Below are positions 1 through 10,373 of a stretch of 64,000 nucleotides of DNA, piece after piece. The DNA lies in NCBI GenBank assembly GCA_037447655.1, contig JBBHKE010000696.1, forward strand, positions 62,001 to 126,000, in the 5' to 3' direction. Numbering within the stretch: position 1 is the first letter of the stretch; every line of letters begins with the position of its first letter. The translations under genes were made by a program, and so were the position numbers. The notes beneath the pieces are model-generated. The model did not search any database. It saw only the letters and a program-made list of their open reading frames with translations, and was not told where the DNA came from. Origin of the DNA: Zygnema cylindricum (lineage: Eukaryota > Streptophyta > Zygnematophyceae > Zygnematales > Zygnemataceae).

Positions 1-688
1 GTAGACATCAAAATCCCGAGTTCGGGAGCGACGTATCGCGTTGACCTTTCTGGTTGGGCCGAAAGTCCGCAACAGACTCGTCAGACAAACTCACGCTGGT
101 GAGGTTCTGTAACCGTATCTACCGTACGGTACTGTGCTATACCGTCATAGGGAGGGCGGTTGTCCAACTGTGAAAGAATGCAGATCGTTTAATTCATAGT
201 TCAAAAGTAGGCGTTTTTATGGTAGGCCTTTGGTAGGCGACAAAACTTGGAACAAAACTCGCGCAGAGTAGGGCATACTGTATATGTGTGCGTTTGTGCA
301 CACTTTTGTACCAACGTATGAATCTGACGTATGATCATAGTAAGCGCACACCGCTGGACGAAATTTTCAGCGAACTAACACAGCGTAGGATGAGTTTTGT
401 TATGGGCTTTTCATGTGATCTTCTTAGATCGCTAGTTTGATTAGCGACCGTCCGATCGTCTAAATCTGACGGTTTTAATACAAAATACCTCAAAACTCAA
501 TGATTTTTTTTTTGTCCTAATGTTTTTCAAAATTTAAACATGACGTTGAATTCTCTATCGATCAATGTGCAACTCAACCCTGTTACCTTTTTTTTCATTT
601 TGTGACCAATACAATATGGGTTTTAAGGCCATATTGTATGTTTTGCATACAATATGCATATTGTATGCGCCTACTTTCACCTACTTTT
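1..688. other. Spacer left of the first retrotransposon
   Basis: No coding frame on either strand looks real here. The sequence is AT-rich with scattered short repeats. The last 80 bases hold a strong palindrome, listed separately. The final five bases before the first LTR are ctttt, the expected left target-site copy of element A; no matching copy was found on its right. Confidence 0.6.
645..668. repeat. 24-bp perfect palindrome
   Basis: The 24 bases read identically on both strands around a central atgcat. Just upstream an imperfect inverted pair (acaatatgg at 611-619, ccatattgt at 630-638) uses the same core, so the block can form nested hairpins 20 bp from the LTR edge at 689. Confidence 0.8.
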
Positions 689-1744
689 TGTAGAAATTAA
701 TGGTCCATTTTAAGTATTTTCTAGGTCTAAATAGAAATATAGAAAGAAGCCGAGGCAGTCTACCTCTAACTTCTCTCTCCAACTCTCAAACTTGTCGCAG
801 TCACTGAGAAATTGGAGAGGGAGCTAGAGCCATGGCTACCTAGGCTATCCAGAGGTTTACGGGAAATATATATTAGTTAGGGGTTTATTTACTAAAAGGT
901 ATGTGCCGGCCACAAGATTTGATACTGGTACCTACCGGCCGGCAGACAGCCGGTAGTCGGTAGCCTTAGCCGTTAAGTTTAGAACCAGTGTTACGTACTA
1001 TATGGTTTGATATTTAATTAAACATTATCAGGTAGGATAATTCATTTAACTAACACTGTTTACAGGATACATAGATCCAGTAATGTAAAAATACAGATTA
1101 CGGTACAAAGAAGAAACGAATACCGCGCAGTTATTTCTTTAACGAAACAAATAACCCCCCTTGTATTTATTACAGCTACGATTTAATATGAATGTAATCC
1201 GACGGCCGGAATTAACGCCGAGATCGCGGGAGGGAATTTCGGCGGTTTGTGGTCATCGCCACATCCGATGACAAGTGGCAGAATTACATTGGATCGCAGC
1301 ATCTTCGAGTATTAAGGGAGCGAATCCGAACATACCACGTGTCGACATTTAGGCCATGTCGTACAGTGTCCGTACAGAAAGTACATCGGCAGCTGTACTT
1401 TTGTGTATGAAGCTGTAATCTGATTAACTCCACACATCAGTAGATACAGTCTGTGAGAGAGATAGGACTTAGAAAAATTAGGAGATAGGACCCTCTCTCC
1501 CAGAGAGCTTCTGTACAAAACGTCAACTTTGACCCTCCATAACTTACTGCTCAGGGGAGCAAATTCAAAGATTCTTTTTGCCATCGACTCAAGGGAGTCT
1601 TGCGTTCACAGGGGTGAAGTTGGTCAGAGTTATTGTCTGCTAGGGTGGCAGTTGTTTTTGCTGGAACACAAAGGGGTCAGGGTTATCATAGAGGCTTCTT
1701 GGAAGCTGTCCACTCTAAGGACTTATGGAGGTCTCAGAGTTTCA
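689..1744 (+). repeat. 5' LTR of element A
   Basis: This 1056-bp LTR starts TGTAGAAATT and ends GAGTTTCA, giving TG...CA ends. The right end is fixed by the primer site that follows at 1745 and by comparison with the two 1060-bp LTRs of element C. The gag start codon at 1725 lies 20 nt inside it. A degenerate tRNA-like segment sits around 905-965. Confidence 0.88.
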
Positions 1745-2912
1745 GGTTATGGGCCCACCCACTAGGGTACCAATCTTTAATGGAACTGATTTCATATACA
1801 GGGAAAGTATGATGATAGGAGCTCTATGCGAAAAAAGGTTTTGGGGGATAGTAAGTGGACGGTTGGGGCGTCCATCAAGTCTTGGAATTCCTCCAGGGTT
1901 TGGAGGAAGCAGATTCACCAGGAAAGAGGATCCACCTTCAACGGAGGAAACAAAAGGAGGAGAGGTGGTGGACAAAGGAAAGGAGAAGGAGGCGACCACA
2001 CCAATAGCAACTGGTTCGGCATTCATGTCACCTATTCCTAGGAACGAGGAAAATGATTCTGAAACATGGGACTTCAACAATATGGCGGCAAAGCAGTTCA
2101 TCCTACTCCATCTCACTCAAAGACTTGCATGTCCTCATTTGCAAGTAGAAAGGGCATTCGATCTTTGGATGGCTCTCATAGAGATGTACCGAAGTGGTAC
2201 GATTCAGCAACAACAGTTAGCTGATCAGAAAGTTAGGGAGTATGTTTACAAAGGGGGGAAGATGTTGGATTTTTGCAATGAGCTTGCTACACTCTTCATG
2301 GAGCTAAAGAGTGCGGGAAAAGATTTTAGTGAAAAAGAAAAGGTTAACTGTTTACTGATGAAGTTACTTGATGAGTTCGAGAACATAGTCAACCGTGTGC
2401 AGGACTTGCCAGACTCAAGGTGGATATGGAACTCAGTAGTAGGGATGATTCTCGTTCGAGAGAATATGATTGAAATCCGAAGGGGAGGAAAGAGTGTCCA
2501 AGCCTTGGCAACTGCGACCGATTGGAGGAACAAGGATTCGCAGAAACCGGTCGGAAACTATGGGGGGAGGGAGCAGAAAAATCAGACCGACGAGTTCGGA
2601 CCAAGGGCTCCCAAAGTTTTATGTCATTTTTGTAAGAAACCTGGGCACTATATGGCAGAGTGCACTAAGCTAACCGAGCTTCGGTTAAAGGAGGGGCAAA
2701 CCACTAGTACCCCGAGAGGAAAGAAAAAGGCCCTTGTGACACAGGTACATGAGGCGGAATCTGAGGACGAGGACGATGAGCTCCTTTTAGATAAGGAGTT
2801 GGAGGCGAAAAACGAGGTCAAAATTCCACGAAGGTATAAATGTGCTTACGGTGGATTGAAAGGTGAAGCAGACTTGATTGTAGATTCATGTGCCTCCATG
2901 CAAAATGTGTAA
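1725..2912 (+). pseudogene. gag of element A, with the start of protease
   Basis: This open frame of 395 codons encodes the capsid/nucleocapsid of a copia element. The start ATG at 1725 lies in the LTR and the frame runs through the primer site. The middle part (about residues 110-260) matches copia gag (UBN2-type). Near residue 302 is an intact zinc knuckle CHFCKKPGHYMAEC (CX2CX4HX4C). An acidic linker follows, then the beginning of the aspartic protease, where the usual D-S-G-A reads D-S-C-A. The frame stops at 2912 soon after, where element C reads on. The damaged protease motif and the early stop make this a broken polyprotein. Confidence 0.85.
1745..1757 (+). other. Primer binding site of element A (half-tRNA type)
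   Basis: GGTTATGGGCCCA follows the LTR immediately. It is the reverse complement of the anticodon arm of eukaryotic initiator tRNA-Met (TGGGCCCATAACC), as in Drosophila copia, which primes from a cleaved half tRNA. It is read in frame by gag as V-M-G-P. Confidence 0.8.
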
Positions 2913-4412
2913 GGATAGGCACTTGTTCACTAAGATAAGAAATATTCCCACTGTAGAGATAGAGTAGGGGATGGAAGGATAGTAACCACTACTCTTGTAG
3001 GATCGGTAGATTTGAAAGTGTTAATAGAAGGAAAGACAACAATAGTAACATTCTCCGATGTATTGTTTATTCCGGAGCTGAACAAAAACCTCATCTCTAC
3101 ATCCGTATTAGATGATAAGGGTTTTTTTACTAGCACTAGGGAAGGAGTCTTTACTACTAGTTTTGAGGAGGATGTCTTTTTCATTGCTGAGAAAGGTAGC
3201 CATGGGATGTTAAGGCTGGTTTTAAGTAATGAAAAGAAGAAACTTTATTATGCTGGTGTTCATGATATTATGATGTGGCATAAGAGGCTAAGGCATGTGA
3301 ATCTAGACAAGTTAAGAGAGATGAAAAAGATGGGAGTGGTAGAAGGGATTAAGTTTAGTGAAAGTGATAATATAAGTGATTGTAGTGGATGTGCTCAAGG
3401 TAAAACACACAGATTACCCTTTCCTAAAACAACAACCTATAAGGGAGAAAAAATTCTAGATCTAGTACACACAGATATTTGGGGACCGGCTAAAGTGCCC
3501 TCACCAGGGGGGAAGAGATTTATGATGACTATCACTGATGATTGGTCTCGATATTCCCGAGTGTATTTTTTGAAAAACAAGTGCGAAGCTCAGGATTGTT
3601 TAAGACAATATGAAGCATGGAGAGAAAAACTCCATGAAACTCCAATCAAGAGAATTAGGAGTGACAATGGTGGAGAGTATACTTCTAACCAGTTTGAGGA
3701 TTTTTTGAGGGAAGATGGGGTCCAACACCAAAAGACAGTTCCAGAAAACCCGGAACAGAATGGGGTAGCTGAAAGGTTAAATAGAACATTAAGTGATAGT
3801 GCTAGAAGTATGTTGTCAAATAAAAAGATAGGAAAAAGGTTTTGGGCAGAAGCAACGAACTGTGCTAATTACCTCAAAAATAGAGTTCTTACTTCAACTA
3901 TAAAAGATCAAACACCTTATGAGAGATGGACAGGCCGGAAACCAGACATATCTCACTTAAAGGTTTTTGGCAGTCAAGTATTCAATCTAGATACAGATCG
4001 GTCCAATTGGAAACTAGATCCTAAAGGAAAACCGGGATACTTATTAGGATATGATGAGGATGTTAAAGGATATAGAGTTTACAATCTAAAAAGGGAAGAT
4101 ATAATCTTAGTAAAGCATCTAGAAGTTATGGATGAAGGAAAGTCTGTGGATCCCTTCAAGTATATAAAGTCAGTAAAAATCAGATTTGGGTCAGAAAATT
4201 CCGATGACTTTGAGCTTCCTAACTATCCAGGTTTTAGAGAAGATGACATTCTTGCAGGTACAAATCAGACCGAAAACGACTCGGCTGTGGAAACTCCAGT
4301 GAAAACTCTACCCGAAGCGGAAGACGTGGTGGAATTTGATTCGGAATCAATGGATAGGGGAAAAGCCGAGTTTGTTCGAAAGAATCCACGAGAACCATCT
4401 TTTCCGGCCTAA
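2913..4412 (+). pseudogene. protease C-part, integrase and linker of element A
   Basis: From about 3012 one long frame of 466 codons encodes the pre-integrase zinc domain and the integrase core. The His-Cys finger is visible as WHKRLRH followed by CSGC. The DDE triad is present: D in VHTDIWGP, D in RSDNGGE, E in PEQNGVAERLNR. The frame continues through the integrase C-terminus (VFGSQVF, GYDEDVKGYRVY) into the variable linker. Element C carries the same segment at 19194-20522 on the other strand. The frame ends at 4412 in the linker, before reverse transcriptase. Confidence 0.87.
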
Positions 4413-4599
4413 GATTTTGAGGGGGGAAGGAGAAGTAGCAAAAGACTACAAGAAAAACAGGTTAATAACAAGGTAACTAAACTATCTCATCAAGATGATT
4501 ATCAAACTCATGGAGAGAAGATGACTTGTCCAAGAAGAAATCGGTGGAAGACAGCCATCAATGAGGAGATGGCCTCAATTATGGCAGCCGATACTTAGG

Positions 4600-6083
4600 A
4601 GCTGGTGGATTGTCCACCTAACCGAAAACCAATCGGTTATAAGTGGGTTCTCAAATTAAAACTGAACCCAGATAACACAATCGAGCCCTACAAGGCCCGA
4701 CTAGTGGCAAAAGGATTTACACAAAAAGAGGGAATTGACTACGAGGAAACCTTTGCCCCGGTGGTCAGATTTCCCTCCGTCCGCATACTTCTCAGCCTGG
4801 CAGCAGCGGAAGACATGGAAGTGCACCAGATGAACATCAAAACAACCTTTTTGCATGGAGAATTGGAAGAGGAGATCTTCATGCGACAACCCGAAGGGTT
4901 TGTAGAGGAAGGAGAGGAGAGTAAGGTATGCCGGCTGATTAAATCTCTTTATGGTTTGAAACAGGCCCCTCGACAGTGGAATAAGAAGCTTGATGAGTTT
5001 CTTACCGGTCTGGGATACATCCGGATCAGCTCAGATCACTCAATCTATGTTTTCTAAGATGAGGAAGGTTTTATATTTATTGCAATTTATGTTGATGATT
5101 TGCTTGTTTTAAGTAAATCAATGGAAAAAATTAATAAACTGAAAACCGATATTAAGGGGAGATTTGAAATGAAGGATATGGGGGAAGCAAAATATATTTT
5201 GGGAATTCAAGTAGAGAGAGACCGAAAAAGAAAAATTATAAGATTGACTCAAAAAGAAGCAATAGGGAACATGTTTGAAAATTTTCAAATGGATAAAGCT
5301 AATAGTTGTACAACTCTAATGGAGTTGAAGAAGGGAAGTAAGGGGAGTGAGGAAGAAGGAGTCATAGTCTTAGACGAGGAATTATCTCCTGAAGAACAGA
5401 AGTTCATGCAGACTATTCCTTACAGACAAGTAGTGGGAAGTCTAATCTATTTTATGAATTGTACCCGGCCGGATTTAGCTGCAGCTGTAGGAGTGCTGAG
5501 TAGAAGTCTAAATGCTCCCACTAAGAGGGATTGGGAGGCACCAAAGAGAGTCTTTAGATATTTGATAAGAACTAGGGATCTATAGTTGCATTTGGGTGGG
5601 GAGAATACTGACATCACTACTTAGAGTGATGCCAGTTATGGTGATGCTCCGATGAGGAGATGCACTTCTGGATATGCATTATATGTGGGTGATGGGGCTT
5701 GCTGTTAGAGTAGCAAACAGCAAAAAGTTATTGCTCAGTCCACCATGGAGGCTGAGTATATGGCCTATTGCTTTGCTGTAAAATAATTGATGTGGGTCAA
5801 GTCTTTGCTTGGTGAGCTTGGTCACCTTAAGAGTGGTGTGCAAAATTTTTTTTGTGATAATCAGGCAGCAATCACTATTTCTGCCAATCCTAAACATCGT
5901 TTTAAAGCGAAACACATGGACATCAGACTCAGCTTTGTTAGAGAGAAAGTAGAAAACAAAATAATTAGTTTAGAGTACCGACCAGATAGTGAGATGGTAG
6001 CAGATATGATGACCAAACCTGTGCCTTCCCCTAAGCTAATTTTCTGCATGGAGAAGTGTGGTCTGAAATTAAATATTGACTAG
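4600..6083 (+). pseudogene. reverse transcriptase and RNase H of element A
   Basis: The copia RT block begins near 4605 with GYKWVLKLKLNPDNTIE and ARLVAKGFTQKEGIDYEETF. The catalytic YVDD box is at about 5089-5100. RNase H follows to 6083. Comparison with element C shows substitutions producing stops in one continuous frame: TAA at 5055-5057 (GAA in C), TAG at 5583-5585, 5622-5624 and 5706-5708 (all Trp TGG in C) and TAA at 5784-5786 (Glu in C). There are no large deletions, so decay here is mainly by point mutation. Confidence 0.87.
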
Positions 6084-6096
6084 AAAATAAGGGGAG
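6084..6096 (+). other. Polypurine tract of element A
   Basis: The purine-rich run aaaataaggggag directly abuts the 3' LTR start, the position where plus-strand DNA synthesis is primed. The same motif precedes the LTR at 8191 and, reversed, follows the left LTR of element C at 17267. Confidence 0.75.
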
Positions 6097-7142
6097 TGTA
6101 GAAATTAAAGGTCCGTTTAAAGTATTTTCTAGGTCTAAATAGAAATATAGGAAAAAGCCGAGGCAGTCTACCTCTAACTTCTCTCTCCAACTTCTCAAAC
6201 TTGTCGCAGTCACTGAGAAATTGGAGAGGAAGCTAGAGCCATGACTACCTAGGCTATCCAGAGGTTTACGGGAAATATATATTATTTAGGGGTTTATTTA
6301 CTAAAAGGTATGTGTCGGCCGCAGGATTTGATCCTGGAACCTACCGGACGGCAGACAGCCGGTAGCCGGTAGCCTTAGCCGTTAAGTCTTTAGCTGGTGT
6401 TACATACTATATGGTTTGATATTTAATTAAACATTATCAGGTAGGATAATTCATTCAACTGTAACTGTTTACGGGATACATAGATCCAGTAATGTAAATA
6501 CGGTACGAAGAAAAAACGAATACCGCGCAGTTATTTCTTTAGCGAAACAAATACCGCGCATGTATTTATTACGGCTACGATTTAATATGAATGTAATCCG
6601 ACGGCCGGAATTAACGCCGAGATCGCGGAAGGGAATTTCGATGGTTTGTGGTCATCGCCACATCGATGACACGTGGCGGAATTACATTGGATCGCGGCAT
6701 CTTCGAGGATTAAGGGAGCAAATCCGGACATACCACTTGTCGACATTTAGGCCATGTCGTACAGTGTCCGTATAGAAAGTACATCGACAACTGTACTTTT
6801 GTGTACGAAGCTGTAATCTGATTGGCTCCGTACATCAGTAGATAGAGTATGTGAGAGAGATAGGACTTAGAAAAATTAGGAGATAGGACCCTCTCTCCCA
6901 GAGAGCTTTTGTACAAAAGGTCAACTTTGACCCTCCATAACTTACTGCTCAGGGGAGCAAATTCAGAGATTCTATTTGCTATCGACTCAGGGGAGTCTTA
7001 CCTTTAGAGAGGTGAAGGTGGTCAGAGTTATTGTCTGCGACGGTGGCAGTTGTTTTTGCTGAAACACAAAGGGGTCACGGTTATCCTAGAGGCTTCTTGG
7101 AAGCTGTCCACTCTTAGGACTTATGGAGGTCTCAGAGTTTTA
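6097..7142 (+). repeat. LTR shared by element A and the deleted derivative
   Basis: This 1046-bp LTR starts TGTAGAAATT and aligns along its whole length with 689-1744. Its end reads GAGTTTTA instead of GAGTTTCA. The gag start codon is kept near 7124, but the bases that follow are not the primer site; they are an internal gag segment. It is therefore the 3' LTR of A and the 5' LTR of the unit to its right. Confidence 0.85.
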
Positions 7143-7144
7143 GT

Positions 7145-7612
7145 TTGCTTCATTTTTATGGAATTGGGTCACTATATGGCGGATGTCCTTGTTTGGAAGA
7201 AATTAGAAGTTGGAATGTGAATGAGGAAGAAGGGGAAGAGGAGGAACAGGATGAAGATATTTCCGAGCTTCTCCACATCGGTAGTATGGGGAAGAGAGAA
7301 GAGCACACAAAAGTTCCACGAAAGCAACATTGTGCTTTTGGAGGTATAAGGGAGGTGAAAAGAAAAGAGGTACATGAGGGAGTTAAACATGCTGAGGATG
7401 TCAAGGAGTATAGAGTAAATGACTTAGAAATGAGAAAGTCAGATTTAGAATTAAAATTGGAAGAAGGGAAAAATCAGCATATTGAGGATATCCTAATAGA
7501 TATTTCGGAGATAGAAAACAGGTCGAAGAAGGAGACTTCAACGGATTCCGAGGAAAGGGGAGAAGTAAATCTAGAAAGAGCTCAAAAGAAAGGGGAGAAA
7601 AGGAATATTTAA
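7145..7612 (+). pseudogene. Fused gag-linker remnant, 155 codons
   Basis: This frame lines up with pieces of element A's polyprotein. HFYGIGSLYGG matches the zinc-knuckle region, with its cysteines and histidine mostly lost. KVPRKQHCAFGGIREV matches the segment before the protease, and DVKEYRVNDLE matches the integrase C-terminal GYRVYNLKRED. The rest is very rich in Glu, Lys and Ser, like the linker. Many in-frame gaps separate these pieces, yet the frame stays open and its stop overlaps the next start. I cannot assign a function; a translated fusion peptide is possible but unproven. Confidence 0.55.
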
Positions 7613-8133
7613 TGAAAGGTTTAGGGGAGGAGAAATATTTTTTGGGAATCAAAATAGAAAGTGATAGTGGAAAGAATTCCATGGGAGAGAATGAGAGAAG
7701 TTCAGAAAATGGGGTAAGTATCATGTACAAATATATGAGTACGGAAGATGTAGATTTTATGAGGAACTTAGTGGGGACTCGTGATTTTAAGATAAATTTG
7801 GGGGGTAATGGATTTAACATCACTAATGGGAGTGATGCCATTTATGAAGGTGTGCCTGTAAAAGGGTTAGCATATGGGTGTGTGTTGCAGGCTGGGGATG
7901 GGGCTTGCTGTTTGAAATACAACTGGGAATCTAGATTTTTCTCTGATGAAAAAGAAACAAGGTGGATAAAATCCTTGCTCCAAAAGCCCGGATTTATGAA
8001 AAATGGCATGCAAAATAAAATGTGTGATGCATTTATTTTTTCGCTTCATCTAATGCACTGTTTCAATTACGGGGGTATTCACTTAAAGTTTTATGAGGGG
8101 AAAAAAAAAGGAAAAGGAAAAAAATATATATAA
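7612..8133 (+). pseudogene. Fused RT-RNase H remnant, 173 codons
   Basis: The start overlaps the stop of the preceding frame (ATGA-type junction at 7611-7614). The protein begins MKGLGEEKYFLGIKIESD, matching MKDMGEAKYILGIQVERD of the RT C-terminus in element A. GTRDFKINLGGNG and the AGDGACC segment match RNase H. Catalytic residues are not retained. The reading frame survived large deletions, which is unusual for random decay, but gene function is not shown. The polypurine tract and the LTR at 8191 follow. Confidence 0.55.
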
Positions 8134-8190
8134 TTTCGTTTTGTTGTTAAGAGTGAGGTGAAAGAGAAGTAGACTAGAAAATAGGGGGAG

Positions 8191-9132
8191 TGTTAAAATG
8201 TGTGTATTTTCTAGGTCTGTATTTGTCTATGTTGAAAAAGAAGTAATTAATATTCACTTCTTATTTTAGACTCTACGCCTTAACCATTTAGGCGTTATTG
8301 AAACAATACACGTATGTGGTTCGGTAATTAATTAAAGTGTTACGCAAAACGTCACTTTCACTTAAACATACCAAAATGGACGAAACGTCGTCTATAATCA
8401 AACGACGCTCGCGGACGAGAATCTAACCATGTAAAATACATTATCGGACGGACGTTGTCACCCCCGCCAAACCCGAATGAATCTTCGGCGGCTTTCGGAC
8501 ATAGCGGCGCGCTGTGCCACGTGGCACCACGTCATTGGACGCCGGAAAGGATGGGAGGAGGAACGATGGCTCCCAAGTTGACAAGTGTCAACTAGAAGGC
8601 CATGTTGTACAAAGGCCGTACAATAAGTACAACCGGCCATTGTACCTTCTTATACTTACACTCTTTTGATTAGCCTAGGGTAGAGTAGTAGGTAGTTGTG
8701 ATTAGGAGTTAAGGGACTTAGCGTGTTTGAGGCTCCTCTCTCCAAATGACCTTTTGTATTTATAGGCCATCTTTGGCCAGCCATAACTAACTGCTCAGGG
8801 GAGCAAATTCAGTGATTCTTTTTGCTGCGGACTCAAGGGAGTCCAAGCTACACAGGGGTGTAATCGGTCAGAGTTTTTGCTTGCCAGGGTGGCGGCATTT
8901 CTAAGGGAAAGTCAAAGTGGGGAATGCTGTCCAAAACACATGTTCAAGCTTTGCATTCTGTGGTGAAACTAAGCACACAGAAAGTCTTCTTTCACAAGGG
9001 TGAAGCTGTATACGAGTTCTGACTGTCAAGGTGTCAGTCATTTGGGTTTGTATAAACTTGGAGTCGGCACTATCTAGATAAGCTTCTTTAGGTCTGCAAT
9101 TTCTGTGGGGAAATGGAACCCATAGAATTTCA
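8191..9132 (+). repeat. Divergent LTR closing the derivative
   Basis: It starts TGTTAAAATG just after a polypurine tract (8179-8190) and shares TATTTTCTAGGTCT and the block around gggagcaaattcagtgattc with the other LTRs. It is closest to the solo LTR at 58888-59892. The right end is placed at GAATTTCA by analogy with GAGTTTCA; an earlier end at 8955 is possible because the last 180 bp look like a second, diverged copy of the preceding LTR segment. Confidence 0.6.
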
Positions 9133-9164
9133 CAAAGTCCATGTTCACATCAAGCTGGGTGCCT

Positions 9165-9355
9165 TTAGTGCCTTCTCCACTCAAAAAAATTGTAGAAGTG
9201 GCAGCAAACTTGGGCCAATTTTGCGTAACAATCAGCTATAAATCTAGCCGGTCGAATTTCCAAGATAAAACCGCTTTTATGCATAAACAACATATTCGTC
9301 ATTAGCGCGTCGTGAGGCGACACAAAAATGAGAGCGCGATTGAAGAGCTTCTTAG
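9165..9355 (-). CDS. GT61-like last exon
   Basis: It starts after an acceptor with a clear pyrimidine run (gtttgtgtttttacag) and ends at TAA 9165-9167. It encodes KKLFNRALIFVSPHDALM and TNMLFMHKSGFILEIRP, then a Cys-rich end. In GT61 enzymes this block carries the conserved HGAGLTN motif; here it reads H-D-A-L-M-T-N. The stop is only 32 bp from the end of the LTR at 9132, so the 3' UTR and poly(A) site would come from the LTR. Confidence 0.55.
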
Positions 9356-10368
9356 CTGTAAAAACACAAACGGACAAAAAATAGGGCGCGCCAAAGAAAG
9401 TTAGGCGATGGATAGCAATGACACATGCAACACAACATCCCATAATGTTCCGTACCGAAATCTGTATGATTAAATTGTCGGCTGTCCGACTTAGTTTAAG
9501 GGTCAAAAAACAATGTTTATGTTGCTTCCGTTCGTCATATTTTCATCTTGCTATAAATTGACGTCAGCATGACCCATTCAACCATGGTTTAAAACTATAA
9601 GTTACACATGTACACTTAGCGTTAAGGACTTGATAGCGTTAAGGACTTATTAATGTTAATAAGAAATTAGAGTAGTGCAAGGAGACGATTCATATTTGGT
9701 CAATCCCCTTGAGTAGTGTTGTTAACACTATTTTATGATTTTCGGCCAAAGAGTGTCGTGACCTAATTAGTGTTATCAACACTAATAACGATACACGGTG
9801 TATTTTCAGGGCTTCGCTCAGTTATGAGCACTTTTGAGTCCAACAACAACGCTTGCGTCAGCCATAATATGACGGCCCACAATTTTTATTTTAATTAATT
9901 GTTTGTTTGACACGAAAAGTCAAAAGAGTCGCCGAGCCCGATTTGAAATCCAGCCGCATCCTAAACCTATCTCAAACGTGACCAAAGGTGAAGAAAACCA
10001 CCCCAAACCTAGTTGTTAATGAATAGTTACTAACGTGCAGAAAAAGAGGCCTTTTATAAAGCTTCGAAGTTCAGTTTTACAAACGCTTGTAAATCTAACA
10101 CGGTCGGTTTAATTGTGCATACAATTTAGTGTTTCATCTTTTAAAGATGGCCCCATTTTCTTGTAACATTTCGACTTACACAACTCATGAACTTCCACTA
10201 ACACGTCTTAACTCAGCTTAAATTCAAACCTTATATTAGAACTCAACTCGAACTTTTTTTAAGTAAATGCAAACACAATAAAAGAAAAATCATCACAAAT
10301 TCAACGAAACAGGACCTAAAACAAATAGCCTTCCATATTGTGTTATTGCACAAAGACAAACAGAGATT
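9356..10368. other. Intron segment of the GT61-like gene, left of element B
   Basis: No coding frame is seen. It holds short repeats (gcgttaaggactt twice near 9620-9650; agtgttgttaacac near 9715-9780) and, at about 9780-9801, a TIR-like end (taacgatacacggtgta) related to the MITE at 54955-55545. The last five bases before B (10369-10373, gtcca) are its left target-site copy. Confidence 0.5.
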
Positions 10369-10373
10369 GTCCA

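Larger units (their letters stand above)
689..7142 (+). mobile_element. Ty1/copia element A
   Basis: This is a complete but decayed LTR retrotransposon: LTR 689-1744, primer site 1745-1757, gag, protease, integrase, reverse transcriptase and RNase H in copia order, polypurine tract 6084-6096 and LTR 6097-7142. The order integrase before reverse transcriptase defines Ty1/copia (Pseudoviridae-type) rather than gypsy. It belongs to the same family as element C. Its right LTR also serves as the left LTR of the deleted derivative that follows, so no right target duplication is seen. Frameshifts and stops interrupt gag-pol, so it is not autonomous. Confidence 0.9.
6097..9132 (+). mobile_element. 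Internally deleted copia derivative
   Basis: Between the LTR at 6097 and a divergent LTR at 8191 lie only 1048 bp of internal sequence. It is collinear with A but has lost the primer site, most of gag, the protease, the integrase and the RT core. The join at 7143 fuses the LTR directly to the gag zinc-knuckle region. The two flanking LTRs belong to different subfamilies, so the unit probably arose by recombination between elements rather than by a single insertion. Without a primer site it could not be copied as it stands. Confidence 0.7.

Noticed and set aside
8956-9132. End of the divergent LTR at 8955 (GCTTTGCA) instead of 9132
   Set aside because: The downstream 180 bp still parallel LTR sequence and end in the family-like GAATTTCA, but this remains uncertain because no target duplication was found.
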